Source of the DNA: Alphaproteobacteria bacterium
Lineage (GTDB): Bacteria > Pseudomonadota > Alphaproteobacteria > Micavibrionales > Micavibrionaceae
Reading direction: 5' to 3'
NCBI GenBank assembly: GCA_030427765.1
Contig: JAUICS010000026.1
Coordinates: forward strand, 1-10,110
Length of the DNA: 10,110 nucleotides
The position numbers and the translations under genes were made by a program. Positions 1-5,409 of the stretch are shown here, piece by piece. A model generated the notes under the pieces. It had not been told where the DNA came from and made no database searches. It saw only the letters and a program-made list of their open reading frames with translations. Every line of letters begins with the position of its first letter. Position 1 is the first letter of the stretch.

Positions 1-346
1 AAAGTCCGGGCTTCATGGAAACACGGTGCCGGATAACGTCCGGCCGTCTACGAAAGTGGATAAGGGAAAGTGCCGCAGAAAATATACCGCCCGCCTGCGT
101 TTTTAACTATGGCGCGGTAAGGGTGAAAAGGTGCGGTAAGAGCGCACCGCGGTTCTGGCAACAGATACCGGCATGGTAAACCCCACCGGAAGCAAGACCA
201 AATAGGAACCCTGGTATTTGAGTATACAGATGCGTTTCCACATCTGGGTTCGGGTAGGTTGCTAGAGATTTTTAGTAATAAAAGTCCAAGATGAATGATT
301 ATCGTGACGTTTTCGTCATACAGAACCCGGCTTATAAAGTTTCAAA
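1..346 (+). ncRNA. rnpB: RNase P RNA (3' portion, 5' end outside window)
   Basis: This is the catalytic RNA of ribonuclease P, which removes 5' leaders from pre-tRNAs. The window opens inside the conserved AAAGUCCGGGCU segment of helix P4. Other bacterial core motifs follow in the right order: GAAACACGGUGCCGG, GGGAAAGUGCCGCAGAAA, GGUAAACCCCACCGG, AGCAAGACCAAAUAGGAACC, and near the 3' end AGAUGAAUGAU followed by CAGAACCCGGCUUAU (about 292-335). The last motif pairs with the opening segment to form P4. The 3' boundary is estimated about a dozen bases past CUUAU; the 5' end, with P1 and P2, is outside the window. A terminator follows directly. Confidence 0.96.
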
Positions 347-351
347 TAAAA

Positions 352-392
352 AAAACCGCCTTCTCATTGCGAGAAGGCGGCTTCTTTCTTTT
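352..392. terminator. Bidirectional intrinsic terminator
   Basis: A perfect 10-bp inverted repeat, CCGCCTTCTC (356-365) and GAGAAGGCGG (371-380), encloses a 5-nt loop. On the plus strand it is followed by a pyrimidine-rich CTTCTTTCTTTTC and would end rnpB. On the minus strand the stem is followed by eight consecutive T residues, a better U-tract, so it should also end the small minus-strand ORF at 416-577. The asymmetry favours real minus-strand transcription here. Confidence 0.85.
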
Positions 393-415
393 CGAGCGGT
401 AATTTTTAAGTATTT

Positions 416-577
416 TTATAGACAGATAATTGGACGACGTGTTGCAACTTTGCAAATTGTATTAACGGCAACGCCGCATCCTTTATAACTGCCCGCCTTG
501 TAGGCTGAGTAGGCAATCGTACCTAGGTACAATCCGCCATTCACTGCAACAGCAATGAAAAGTAGTAGCATTAACAT
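416..577 (-). CDS. Candidate small membrane or secreted protein (53 aa)
   Basis: An ORF of 53 codons starts at the ATG at 577 and ends at TAA at 416. I do not recognise a family. Residues 1-27 are strongly hydrophobic (MLMLLLFIAVAV followed by a Gly/Tyr/Ala-rich stretch), consistent with a single membrane helix or an uncleaved signal. The tail is short and basic, with three cysteines (residues 34, 42, 52) and the pair RR at 47-48. GGGG lies about six bases before the ATG as a weak ribosome site; an in-frame GTG upstream is an alternative start. Support for expression is the terminator about 35 bases downstream, whose longer U-tract reads on this strand. Without homologues it remains a candidate. 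Confidence 0.45.
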   Translation of the reverse strand: MLMLLLFIAVAVNGGLYLGTIAYSAYKAGSYKGCGVAVNTICKVATRRPIICL

Positions 578-906
578 TTTTTTCCCCACACACACTGAGT
601 TTTTTTGTTTTTATCTTTGGCCTTGTTTGCCTCCGATGTTTAATATTTAACATAACAATTTTTCATAATCAAGTATTTTATTTAAATTTTTTCTAAAAAA
701 ATCAATAGTTTAGACTATTATCTTTAAAGGCGAAAAATTCGCATTAGGTTACGGGAAGTGTACGGAAAATTGCCGTTTTTTCTATTTTGAGGAGATTGTT
801 GCAATATTCACCAAATATTTAGGAAATCGGGAAATGAAATTACTTAGAAAAAAGATAAATTATAATATTGTTATTTGGAAAAACTTCGTATATGTTCAGA
901 AAATCC

Positions 907-921
907 TTAATAAAAATTTAA
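907..921. promoter_or_regulatory. CtrA-like binding site (TTAA-N7-TTAA)
   Basis: TTAATAAAAATTTAA matches exactly the TTAA-N7-TTAA full site of CtrA, the cell-cycle response regulator of many Alphaproteobacteria. It lies in very AT-rich DNA, so a chance match is quite possible. No gene starts close by, which weakens the case. Confidence 0.3.
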
Positions 922-928
922 TAAATGA

Positions 929-940
929 CACGCATGCGTG
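929..940. repeat. Perfect 12-bp palindrome
   Basis: CACGCATGCGTG is a perfect palindrome, GC-rich against an AT-rich background, eight bases after the CtrA-like box. It could be a dimeric regulator operator; no nearby promoter supports a specific role. Confidence 0.45.
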
Positions 941-963
941 CGGGTTGAACAGGCTTAGTTTAA

Positions 964-993
964 AAAAAATCTCTCGTGCATGAGAGATTTTTT
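964..993. terminator. Bidirectional intrinsic terminator after the zeta-subunit gene
   Basis: AAAAAATCTCTC (964-975) and GAGAGATTTTTT (982-993) form a 12-bp stem with a 6-nt loop; the A/T ends supply a U-tract on either strand. It lies 35 bases beyond the stop of the minus-strand gene at 1028 and most likely ends that transcript. Confidence 0.8.
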
Positions 994-1027
994 ATTGAAA
1001 TAAGATAAGCGGGTAATTTTATTACTC

Positions 1028-1348
1028 TTAATCGTTTCTGATCTGGTTTTTGGCTTCTTCTATGAAGCGCCCACATTCGGTGGCGATGACGTTGTCAGAT
1101 ATATCAACTTCGTATTCATCAAAATCGGCTCGTATCTTTGCTTTAATTTCTGCAAATTCTTTATCTTTCATAGCAAGGTTTACAAAATCAGCGGCGTAGT
1201 TACTTGCCTCCTCATTCGATTTGCCCATTTCTTCAGCCGCCCATGTGCCAATCAGCTTTGCCGCACGCATTGTAATTTTGAAACGTAACTCCTCATCATG
1301 CGCGTATTTCTTTTCAAAATCGTCTTCACGTTTTTTCATTGAATCCAT
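1028..1348 (-). CDS. F1-ATPase inhibitor zeta subunit family protein (DUF1476)
   Basis: This 106-residue protein belongs to the alphaproteobacterial family (DUF1476) whose Paracoccus member is the zeta subunit, a cytoplasmic inhibitor that binds F1 and blocks ATP hydrolysis by ATP synthase. Visible family marks are a charged N-terminus (KKREDDFEKKYAHDEELRFK, about 5-24), the AAKLIGTWAAEEMG segment (29-42) and the KIRADFDEYEVDIS stretch (about 70-83). Length matches the family, about 105 residues. The start is well supported by GAGGA seven bases before the ATG. It is divergent from purC, an arrangement common in this class, and has its own promoter and terminator. Family assignment is firm; inhibitory activity here is inferred from the family. 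Confidence 0.92.
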   Translation of the reverse strand: MDSMKKREDDFEKKYAHDEELRFKITMRAAKLIGTWAAEEMGKSNEEASNYAADFVNLAMKDKEFAEIKAKIRADFDEYEVDISDNVIATECGRFIEEAKNQIRND

Positions 1349-1404
1349 TTTCGTTCCTCTATACTTGAAAAATATTTAAAATAAGGTGGTTGATGCATTC
1401 TAGT

Positions 1405-1432
1405 ATTATGGCTTAAGAATGTTTATAGTCAA
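1405..1432 (-). promoter_or_regulatory. Probable promoter of the zeta-subunit gene
   Basis: On the minus strand TTGACT (1432-1427) and CATAAT (1410-1405) are separated by 16 bases, each one mismatch from sigma-70 consensus. Transcription would start near 1398, about 50 bases before the ATG at 1348. The element lies in the 112-bp gap shared with purC; I see no equally good promoter for purC. Confidence 0.5.
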
Positions 1433-1460
1433 ACAAACATAAGAGATTAAGTATAAAAAA

Positions 1461-2327
1461 ATGGCACGTAAAAACGTTTTATATGAAGGCAAGGCCAAGA
1501 TCATTTATGAAGGGCCAGATCCAGGGACGCATATTCAGTATTTCAAAGACGATGCGACCGCGTTCAACGCGGAAAAACACGATGTGATTTCCGGTAAGGG
1601 GGTTTTGAATAACCGCATTTCTGCACATCTTATGTCGAAGATTGAGGCAATTGGTATACCAACGCATTTCATCCGTTCTATTAATATGCGTGAGCAATTG
1701 ATCCGTGCTGTCGAAATTATTCCTATTGAGGTCGTTGTTCGTAACATTGCCGCTGGATCACTTTGTAAACGTCTGGGGCTAAAAGAAGGGCAAATACTTC
1801 CGAAGCCGCTAATTGAATTTTATTACAAGAATGACGAGCTCGGTGACCCAATGGTCGGGGAAGATCATATCCTGACATTTGATTGGGCCGATCCATATGA
1901 AATGGAAGAAATTATAAATATGACATGGCGCATTAATGACTACCTGAATGGATTATTCGAAGGTATCGGTTTGCGCCTTGTGGACTTCAAGGTTGAATTT
2001 GGCCGTCTTTACGGTGAATACGGTGAGGTTTATATTATTCTTGCGGATGAAATATCACCGGATAACTGCCGTCTATGGGATGCCAAGACAAACGAAAAAC
2101 TGGATAAAGACCGTTTTCGTCTGGATCTGGGCGGTTTGGTCGAAGCGTATCAGGATGTTGCGGCCCGTTTAGGCCTTATTCCTAAAGGCGGTATTATGGA
2201 CCATGGGGATATTAATGAGCAGATCGCGGCCGGTCTTGAGCAAATCGAGAATGAAATGGCAAAGGAACGTGAAAAACGCAAACGCGGGCTTGTTCGTACG
2301 CCACCCTCAAAACCGCGTAAGTTATAG
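1461..2327 (+). CDS. purC: Phosphoribosylaminoimidazole-succinocarboxamide synthase (SAICAR synthetase)
   Basis: PurC joins aspartate to CAIR with ATP to give SAICAR in cytoplasmic de novo purine synthesis. The 288-residue product shows the whole family: the N-terminal [12 protein letters not shown] nucleotide-binding strand pair (7-18), [10 protein letters not shown] (28-37), signature 1 [14 protein letters not shown] (87-100), signature 2 LVDFKVEFG (173-181), [13 protein letters not shown] (195-207) and KLDKDRFR (213-220). The catalytic core ends near residue 240. Beyond it lies a charged extension of about 45 residues rich in Lys, Arg and Pro; most homologues stop near 237-257. The ribosome site before the ATG is weak (AAGAGA, then an A-run). 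A 64-codon gene follows after 12 bases and is probably cotranscribed. No purS, purQ or purL follows here. Confidence 0.97.
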   Translation: MARKNVLYEGKAKIIYEGPDPGTHIQYFKDDATAFNAEKHDVISGKGVLNNRISAHLMSKIEAIGIPTHFIRSINMREQLIRAVEIIPIEVVVRNIAAGSLCKRLGLKEGQILPKPLIEFYYKNDELGDPMVGEDHILTFDWADPYEMEEIINMTWRINDYLNGLFEGIGLRLVDFKVEFGRLYGEYGEVYIILADEISPDNCRLWDAKTNEKLDKDRFRLDLGGLVEAYQDVAARLGLIPKGGIMDHGDINEQIAAGLEQIENEMAKEREKRKRGLVRTPPSKPRKL

Positions 2328-2339
2328 TACGGATAGATA

Positions 2340-2534
2340 ATGTCAGATGATGTTAGTGTGGAGGGGGAGGGACCGTTCTTCCTTATCCGTGAGGATTTCC
2401 ATTACAATGCGTTCTATGTTGATGAATTCGAAAAACGTGAGGACGCACAAAAACTTGCCGACGAATTTAATGCCAAGGGACATAAACAGACATTTTCCGT
2501 CGTTACGGAACTGCCAATGAATATAATCCGGTAG
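2340..2534 (+). CDS. Hypothetical protein, 64 aa, downstream of purC
   Basis: I do not recognise this family. The product is small and acidic, without a membrane segment. It contains FFLIREDFHYNAFYVDEF (13-30), probably two beta strands, then a charged stretch EKREDAQKLADEF (31-43) likely to be a helix, then KQTFSVVTEL (49-58), a further strand. This suggests a compact alpha/beta fold. It begins 12 bases after the purC stop and is almost certainly translated from the same mRNA; the ATG overlaps an upstream TAA. In many Alphaproteobacteria this position holds purS, but the sequence lacks the PurS pattern and is shorter. Its stop is one base from the stop of the convergent gene at 2536. Confidence 0.65.
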   Translation: MSDDVSVEGEGPFFLIREDFHYNAFYVDEFEKREDAQKLADEFNAKGHKQTFSVVTELPMNIIR

Positions 2535-2535
2535 A

Positions 2536-2937
2536 TTAGTCTTTTTGTTTTAGCGGTATTTTTTGCAAAGACGCGCTTATCGCCACATTAATATTATCTT
2601 TTTTCAAAATGTAATATTCGCGCTGGTAGCGTATAACGGGCTGCGTTTTATTATTAAAACGAAAATATCGATTGTAAATGGTTAGGCCGAGTATAACGGC
2701 ACTTCCGAGCACATCGAACGCGATAATCGCCAGAAATAAAAGGTCCTGGAGAATAAACATACCGTAAAGCAGGCCGATGAAGGCTTCGAATGTCCAAAGC
2801 GCCCATGTTTTGATAGATACGGAGAAAGAACGCGTTTTCGAGACAAGCAACGCCTTAATCTGTGGCCAGAACCCGATAATGGATATTGCGCCCACAATTG
2901 CATACGTAATCGATATGAAGTAAATAAAACCTTCCAT
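2536..2937 (-). CDS. PQ-loop / SemiSWEET-like small membrane protein
   Basis: A 133-residue membrane protein with three predicted helices at about 4-24, 45-63 and 66-88, and a Pro-Gln pair at 25-26 (GFWPQIKALL) at the end of the first helix. That layout is one PQ-loop triple-helix bundle, as in bacterial SemiSWEETs, which dimerise to transport small solutes such as sugars. The conserved motif and helix pattern are visible; substrate cannot be inferred. A basic tail of about 43 residues after the last helix is longer than in minimal SemiSWEETs and may be cytoplasmic. The start lacks a clear ribosome site. It is divergent from the glycosylase gene across 48 bp. Confidence 0.72.
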   Translation of the reverse strand: MEGFIYFISITYAIVGAISIIGFWPQIKALLVSKTRSFSVSIKTWALWTFEAFIGLLYGMFILQDLLFLAIIAFDVLGSAVILGLTIYNRYFRFNNKTQPVIRYQREYYILKKDNINVAISASLQKIPLKQKD

Positions 2938-2985
2938 AGATTATTTATAATTCCATAATATCTAAAAAACAGTTAAGAACGCGAT

Positions 2986-3609
2986 ATGATGCCTCAAAAT
3001 AAATTTCATGAATTGCCGCACATCGCGGATGACATTGATTATCTTTTAAAGAACGATGACAGGATTAAGGCGTTCGATATTGACCCGTCTGCATTTGACT
3101 GGATCAAGAAAGACGATGGATTTGAAACGTTGTTGCGTACGATCGTGGGGCAGCAATTGTCGTTAAAGGCCGCAGCCACAATTTGGGAACGTGTGCGGCA
3201 GGCGCTCAATAACAATATATTGCCTGAAAAGGTTTTAGGCACAGATGATAACGTGCTTCGTGCGGCAGGGCTTAGCCAGCAAAAGGTCAATTATGTGAAC
3301 GCACTTGCTACCGCGGTTCTTGAAAAGCAATTATCCTTTGAAACATTCCCCGATATGGACGATGACGACATTATCAAGGCAATTACGGCCGTGAAAGGTT
3401 TTGGTGTCTGGAGCGCGCAAATGTATCTGATGTTTTCCATGGCGCGTCCCAATGTATGGCCCGCGGGTGATTTGGGAATTCAAAAGGGAATACAGATTTA
3501 TTTTGATTTGCCGGAACGGCCAAAGGAAAAGGTCGCAAAAAATTATATGAATCATTTTGCCCCGCGAAACACGGCGGCCAGTCTTATTATGTGGACAATT
3601 CAGAAGTAA
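2986..3609 (+). CDS. DNA-3-methyladenine glycosylase II family (AlkA-like, HhH-GPD)
   Basis: This 207-residue cytoplasmic enzyme belongs to the helix-hairpin-helix GPD superfamily and should excise alkylated purines as the first step of base-excision repair. Visible features are LLRTIVGQQLSLKAA (49-63), typical of the AlkA/MAG branch, the hairpin segment AVKGFGVWSAQMYLMF (135-150), and WPAGDLGIQKG (158-168), in which Asp162 is the expected catalytic aspartate. There is no C-terminal Cys cluster, so it is not an iron-sulfur EndoIII or MutY. It is shorter than E. coli AlkA (282) and lacks that enzyme's N-terminal domain, like the compact bacterial and yeast MAG forms. Two adjacent ATGs (2986, 2989) make the exact start uncertain. 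It converges on nadK with six bases between stops. Confidence 0.9.
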   Translation: MMPQNKFHELPHIADDIDYLLKNDDRIKAFDIDPSAFDWIKKDDGFETLLRTIVGQQLSLKAAATIWERVRQALNNNILPEKVLGTDDNVLRAAGLSQQKVNYVNALATAVLEKQLSFETFPDMDDDDIIKAITAVKGFGVWSAQMYLMFSMARPNVWPAGDLGIQKGIQIYFDLPERPKEKVAKNYMNHFAPRNTAASLIMWTIQK

Positions 3610-3615
3610 TTTACC

Positions 3616-4380
3616 TTAGACCAAAAACTGTTCTTTAATAATACGTTCTTCAAGTTGATGATCCGGATCATACAGTAACGTAAATTCGTATTTCTTGGAT
3701 TGCCAAACCTCTACCGATTGAACGTTACGTACCTCGGTTGCGTCTGCGGTGGCACTGACCGGACGTTTTTCAACCTCATTAACCTTGAACGTTAGTTTGG
3801 ATGTTGATGGTAATAATGCACCACGCCAACGTCGTGGACGAAACGCACTAATCGGGGTTAATGCCAATACATTGGAATCCAGCGGTAATATCGGACCGTG
3901 CGCAGACAGGTTATATGCCGTGCTGCCAACCGGTGTTGATACAAGAACGCCGTCGCATGCGAGTTCCTCCAGCCGTTCAACACCGTCGATTGTAATCGAG
4001 ATTTTTGCGGTCTGGCGTCTTTGGCGAAACAAAGACACTTCATTAAAGCCGAGTGCCTTAATGTGTTCACCTTCACATGTAACGGCCTCCATTCGTAGCG
4101 GGTGAAGAACAACACGCTGTGATGCATCCAGACGTTCCTGCAGCCCTTCGACCTCATAAGGGTTCATAAGAAAACCGACGGAACCAAGATTCATGCCGAA
4201 GACAGGTTTTCCAAGAAGGTGATGTTCACGTAAACATTGCAGCAGCGTCCCGTCACCGCCAAGGGCAATAATGATGTCTGATTCCGCGTGTGACACCTCA
4301 CCATATAACGATGTCAGTTTTTTGTATGCGTTTTGCGCATCATCCGCTTCGGATACGACATATGATAATTTATAGGACAT
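3616..4380 (-). CDS. nadK: NAD kinase
   Basis: NAD kinase phosphorylates NAD to NADP with ATP or polyphosphate in the cytoplasm and is the only route to NADP in most bacteria. The 254-residue product has the diagnostic GGDGT motif (41-45), the NE pair (113-114), and the second conserved block CDGVLVSTPVGSTAYNLSAHGP (142-163, with Asp143 and the GSTAYNLSAHG core), followed by LTPISAF (174-180). Length fits the compact alphaproteobacterial form rather than the longer E. coli enzyme (292). GGTGG lies eight bases before the ATG as a modest ribosome site. A TATAAT about 30 bases upstream may be its -10 element. The structured region at 4453-4711 lies upstream on the same strand. Confidence 0.95.
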   Translation of the reverse strand: MSYKLSYVVSEADDAQNAYKKLTSLYGEVSHAESDIIIALGGDGTLLQCLREHHLLGKPVFGMNLGSVGFLMNPYEVEGLQERLDASQRVVLHPLRMEAVTCEGEHIKALGFNEVSLFRQRRQTAKISITIDGVERLEELACDGVLVSTPVGSTAYNLSAHGPILPLDSNVLALTPISAFRPRRWRGALLPSTSKLTFKVNEVEKRPVSATADATEVRNVQSVEVWQSKKYEFTLLYDPDHQLEERIIKEQFLV

Positions 4381-4409
4381 AAAGGGCCACCAAATATTCT
4401 AATCATCTT

Positions 4410-4415
4410 ATTATA
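4410..4415 (-). promoter_or_regulatory. Possible -10 element for nadK
   Basis: A perfect TATAAT reads on the minus strand here, placing a start near 4403, about 23 bases before the nadK ATG. No recognisable -35 box lies 16-18 bases upstream (TTCTTT at best), so an activator or alternative sigma factor would be needed, or the match is chance. Confidence 0.35.
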
Positions 4416-4445
4416 AAGGGGATTTGGGTTCGAAAGAAAGTCCAT

Positions 4446-4500
4446 ATAAAAAGATCCCGGCGCATATTGTAAACAAAGTTCACAGTAAAACGCCGGGATC
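4446..4500 (-). terminator. Two-stage intrinsic terminator on the minus strand
   Basis: Read on the minus strand, GATCCCGGCG (4500-4491) pairs perfectly with CGCCGGGATC (4462-4453) and is followed by TTTTTATAT. Inside the 28-nt interior a second stem forms, TGTGAAC with GTTTACA (seven pairs, one G-U) around a UUU loop. A 10-bp GC-rich outer stem plus five T residues is a strong terminator for a minus-strand transcript coming from above 4500, where no convincing CDS exists. It lies about 70 bases before nadK. Confidence 0.65.
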
Positions 4501-4711
4501 CTATTGGGGAGCAACCTTACCTACTTATGCGACCTTCGCGGATATAAAGGCGATACAACAAGTGTATCAATGCATATAGTAAGCAGGTTTGCTAAGTGAA
4601 GAAATCCAACCAAAGTAAAGATTTCTTCGTTTCGATATTCAAAACCTAGCAATGCAAGCACTGATAAATCCGAATATCTAAACAGGTCGAAACCTGCCAA
4701 GCTTACGCTTG
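4501..4711 (-). ncRNA. Candidate structured RNA or nadK leader (hairpin-rich)
   Basis: Five perfect short hairpins occur in about 185 bases ahead of the minus-strand terminator: CAAGC-GUAA-GCUUG with a GNRA tetraloop (4711-4698), CAGGU-UUCG-ACCUG (4696-4683), GAAGAAATC/GATTTCTTC with a 13-nt loop (4628-4598), GATACA/TGTATC (4568-4552) and GCGA/TCGC (4539-4529). GNRA and UUCG loops on this strand favour minus-strand RNA. I could not match it to tmRNA, 6S RNA, SRP RNA or a riboswitch. No clear promoter was found, so the 5' end is unknown. Confidence 0.35.
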
Positions 4712-5278
4712 TTTTTGTTGAAATTGTTACGAAGGCAGATAAATTTTAATCCGAAAACTAAAATAAACTGTTCAACGTAACGCATTCAACATGTTTCAAA
4801 CCAAAATAATGATAAATCATCGTTCTAATCTGAAACTGAAAATGTATCGCTACATTTCCCATCAATCTTTGAAACAACACTAAGTTATATCTGCGATGTG
4901 ATGATGTCTTAACTATGACTCGGAAATGGGGAAGAGTCGAGTCTGTTTTTGGTAAAAAAAATAGAAAAAATCCTATTTTTTCAATGGTTTGTGAAATTTT
5001 TGCGATGCGGTAATATGTTGATTCGATACACGAAAATCTACACATGCATATGCTTATCCACAGCTTGCTAACATCCTAAAAAAATTGAAGAAAAATGTGA
5101 TATTTGTAACAGAAACCAATTTTTTTGCAGTTTATGACAATAAAAACTGATATTTCGCCGTGTTGAACCGTATCGTTTGAATGACCATTTTCGTTGGTTG
5201 GGGTTGTAAAAACTTTATGGATAAGAGTCAACAGGCTTTTTATTTTTTATAACTTATCCCTCTGGATGATTAAATCTT
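4712..5278. other. AT-rich gene-free region with DnaA box and GANTC sites
   Basis: No credible CDS. Contents are an A/T hairpin AAAAAATAG/CTATTTTTT (4956-4981), five GANTC sites (4917, 4934, 4939, 5020, 5225), three of them within 27 bases, one perfect DnaA box at 5053 and a one-mismatch box at 5216. These are regulatory or replication-type motifs, but they are too few to call an origin. The right end supplies upstream sequence for the adhesin promoter. Confidence 0.5.
5053..5062. promoter_or_regulatory. DnaA box (perfect consensus)
   Basis: TTATCCACAG contains the exact DnaA box TTATCCACA (5053-5061, approximate by one base). A second match with one mismatch, TATGGATAA, lies at 5216-5224 on the other strand. 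One perfect box alone may bind DnaA as a titration or regulatory site; it does not establish an origin. Confidence 0.4.
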
Positions 5279-5321
5279 TTGACATAAAATCTTGACTTTT
5301 TGCTTTCTTATTTGTTATAAC
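5279..5321 (+). promoter_or_regulatory. Probable promoter of the adhesin gene
   Basis: TTGACT (5292-5297) is followed after 18 bases by TATAAC (5316-5321), or after 17 by TTATAA, each near sigma-70 consensus. Transcription would start near 5328, leaving a leader of about 80 bases. A perfect TTGACA sits 13 bases upstream (5279-5284) but has no matching -10; the pair of TTGAC elements in direct orientation could instead be an activator-binding repeat. Confidence 0.55.
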
Positions 5322-5327
5322 ACCATC

Positions 5328-5409
5328 CATTAAGGGGAAAAGGTGCGTAATCTGCGTATTGAAAATACGCGTAGATAGGCCGCAAATAGGGCGGTTTAGG
5401 TAGGAATAA
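5328..5409 (+). promoter_or_regulatory. Adhesin mRNA leader with hairpin and ribosome site
   Basis: The presumed leader holds a perfect 7-bp hairpin GCGTATT/AATACGC with a GAA loop (5354-5370), then a weaker CCGC/GCGG stem (5380-5394), then GGTAGGA (5399-5405) as ribosome site just before the ATG at 5410. The second stem ends close to the ribosome site and could affect its access. No match to a c-di-GMP riboswitch was seen. Confidence 0.4.

Larger units (their letters stand above)
578..963. other. AT-rich intergenic region with small hairpins
   Basis: No convincing gene is seen. Three short perfect hairpins are present: AATAGT/ACTATT (704-719), GCGAA/TTCGC (730-742), and a 4-bp ACGG/CCGT stem followed by six T near 762-780, too short to call a terminator. 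Near the right end are a CtrA-like box (907-921) and a palindrome (929-940), listed separately. Strong base bias makes short inverted repeats common by chance. Confidence 0.5.

Noticed and set aside
291..488. Plus-strand 65-codon ORF
   Set aside because: It overlaps the conserved 3' end of RNase P RNA and the terminator stem, so it is not a gene.
834..983. Plus-strand 49-codon ORF starting after GGAAATCGGGAA
   Set aside because: It has AT-driven Lys/Asn/Ile composition, runs through the CtrA-like box and palindrome, and its stop falls inside the terminator hairpin; no hydrophobic or domain pattern.
4423..4440. GGGTTCGAAA resembling a tRNA T-loop
   Set aside because: The flanks do not pair as a T-arm and no acceptor, D-arm or anticodon arm is present.
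4660..4760. tmRNA-like start (GGCAGGTTTCGACCTG on the minus strand)
   Set aside because: It only superficially resembles the tmRNA GGATTCGAC segment; no tag-peptide frame, no tRNA-like 3' half ending in CCA was found.
4758..5045. Minus-strand 95-codon ORF in the gap upstream of the adhesin
   Set aside because: No ribosome site, no recognisable pattern, and it reads through an A/T hairpin; composition looks like translated intergenic DNA.
4740..5340. Chromosomal origin of replication
   Set aside because: Only one perfect DnaA box and one near match, no origin-linked genes next to it; recorded only as a motif cluster.
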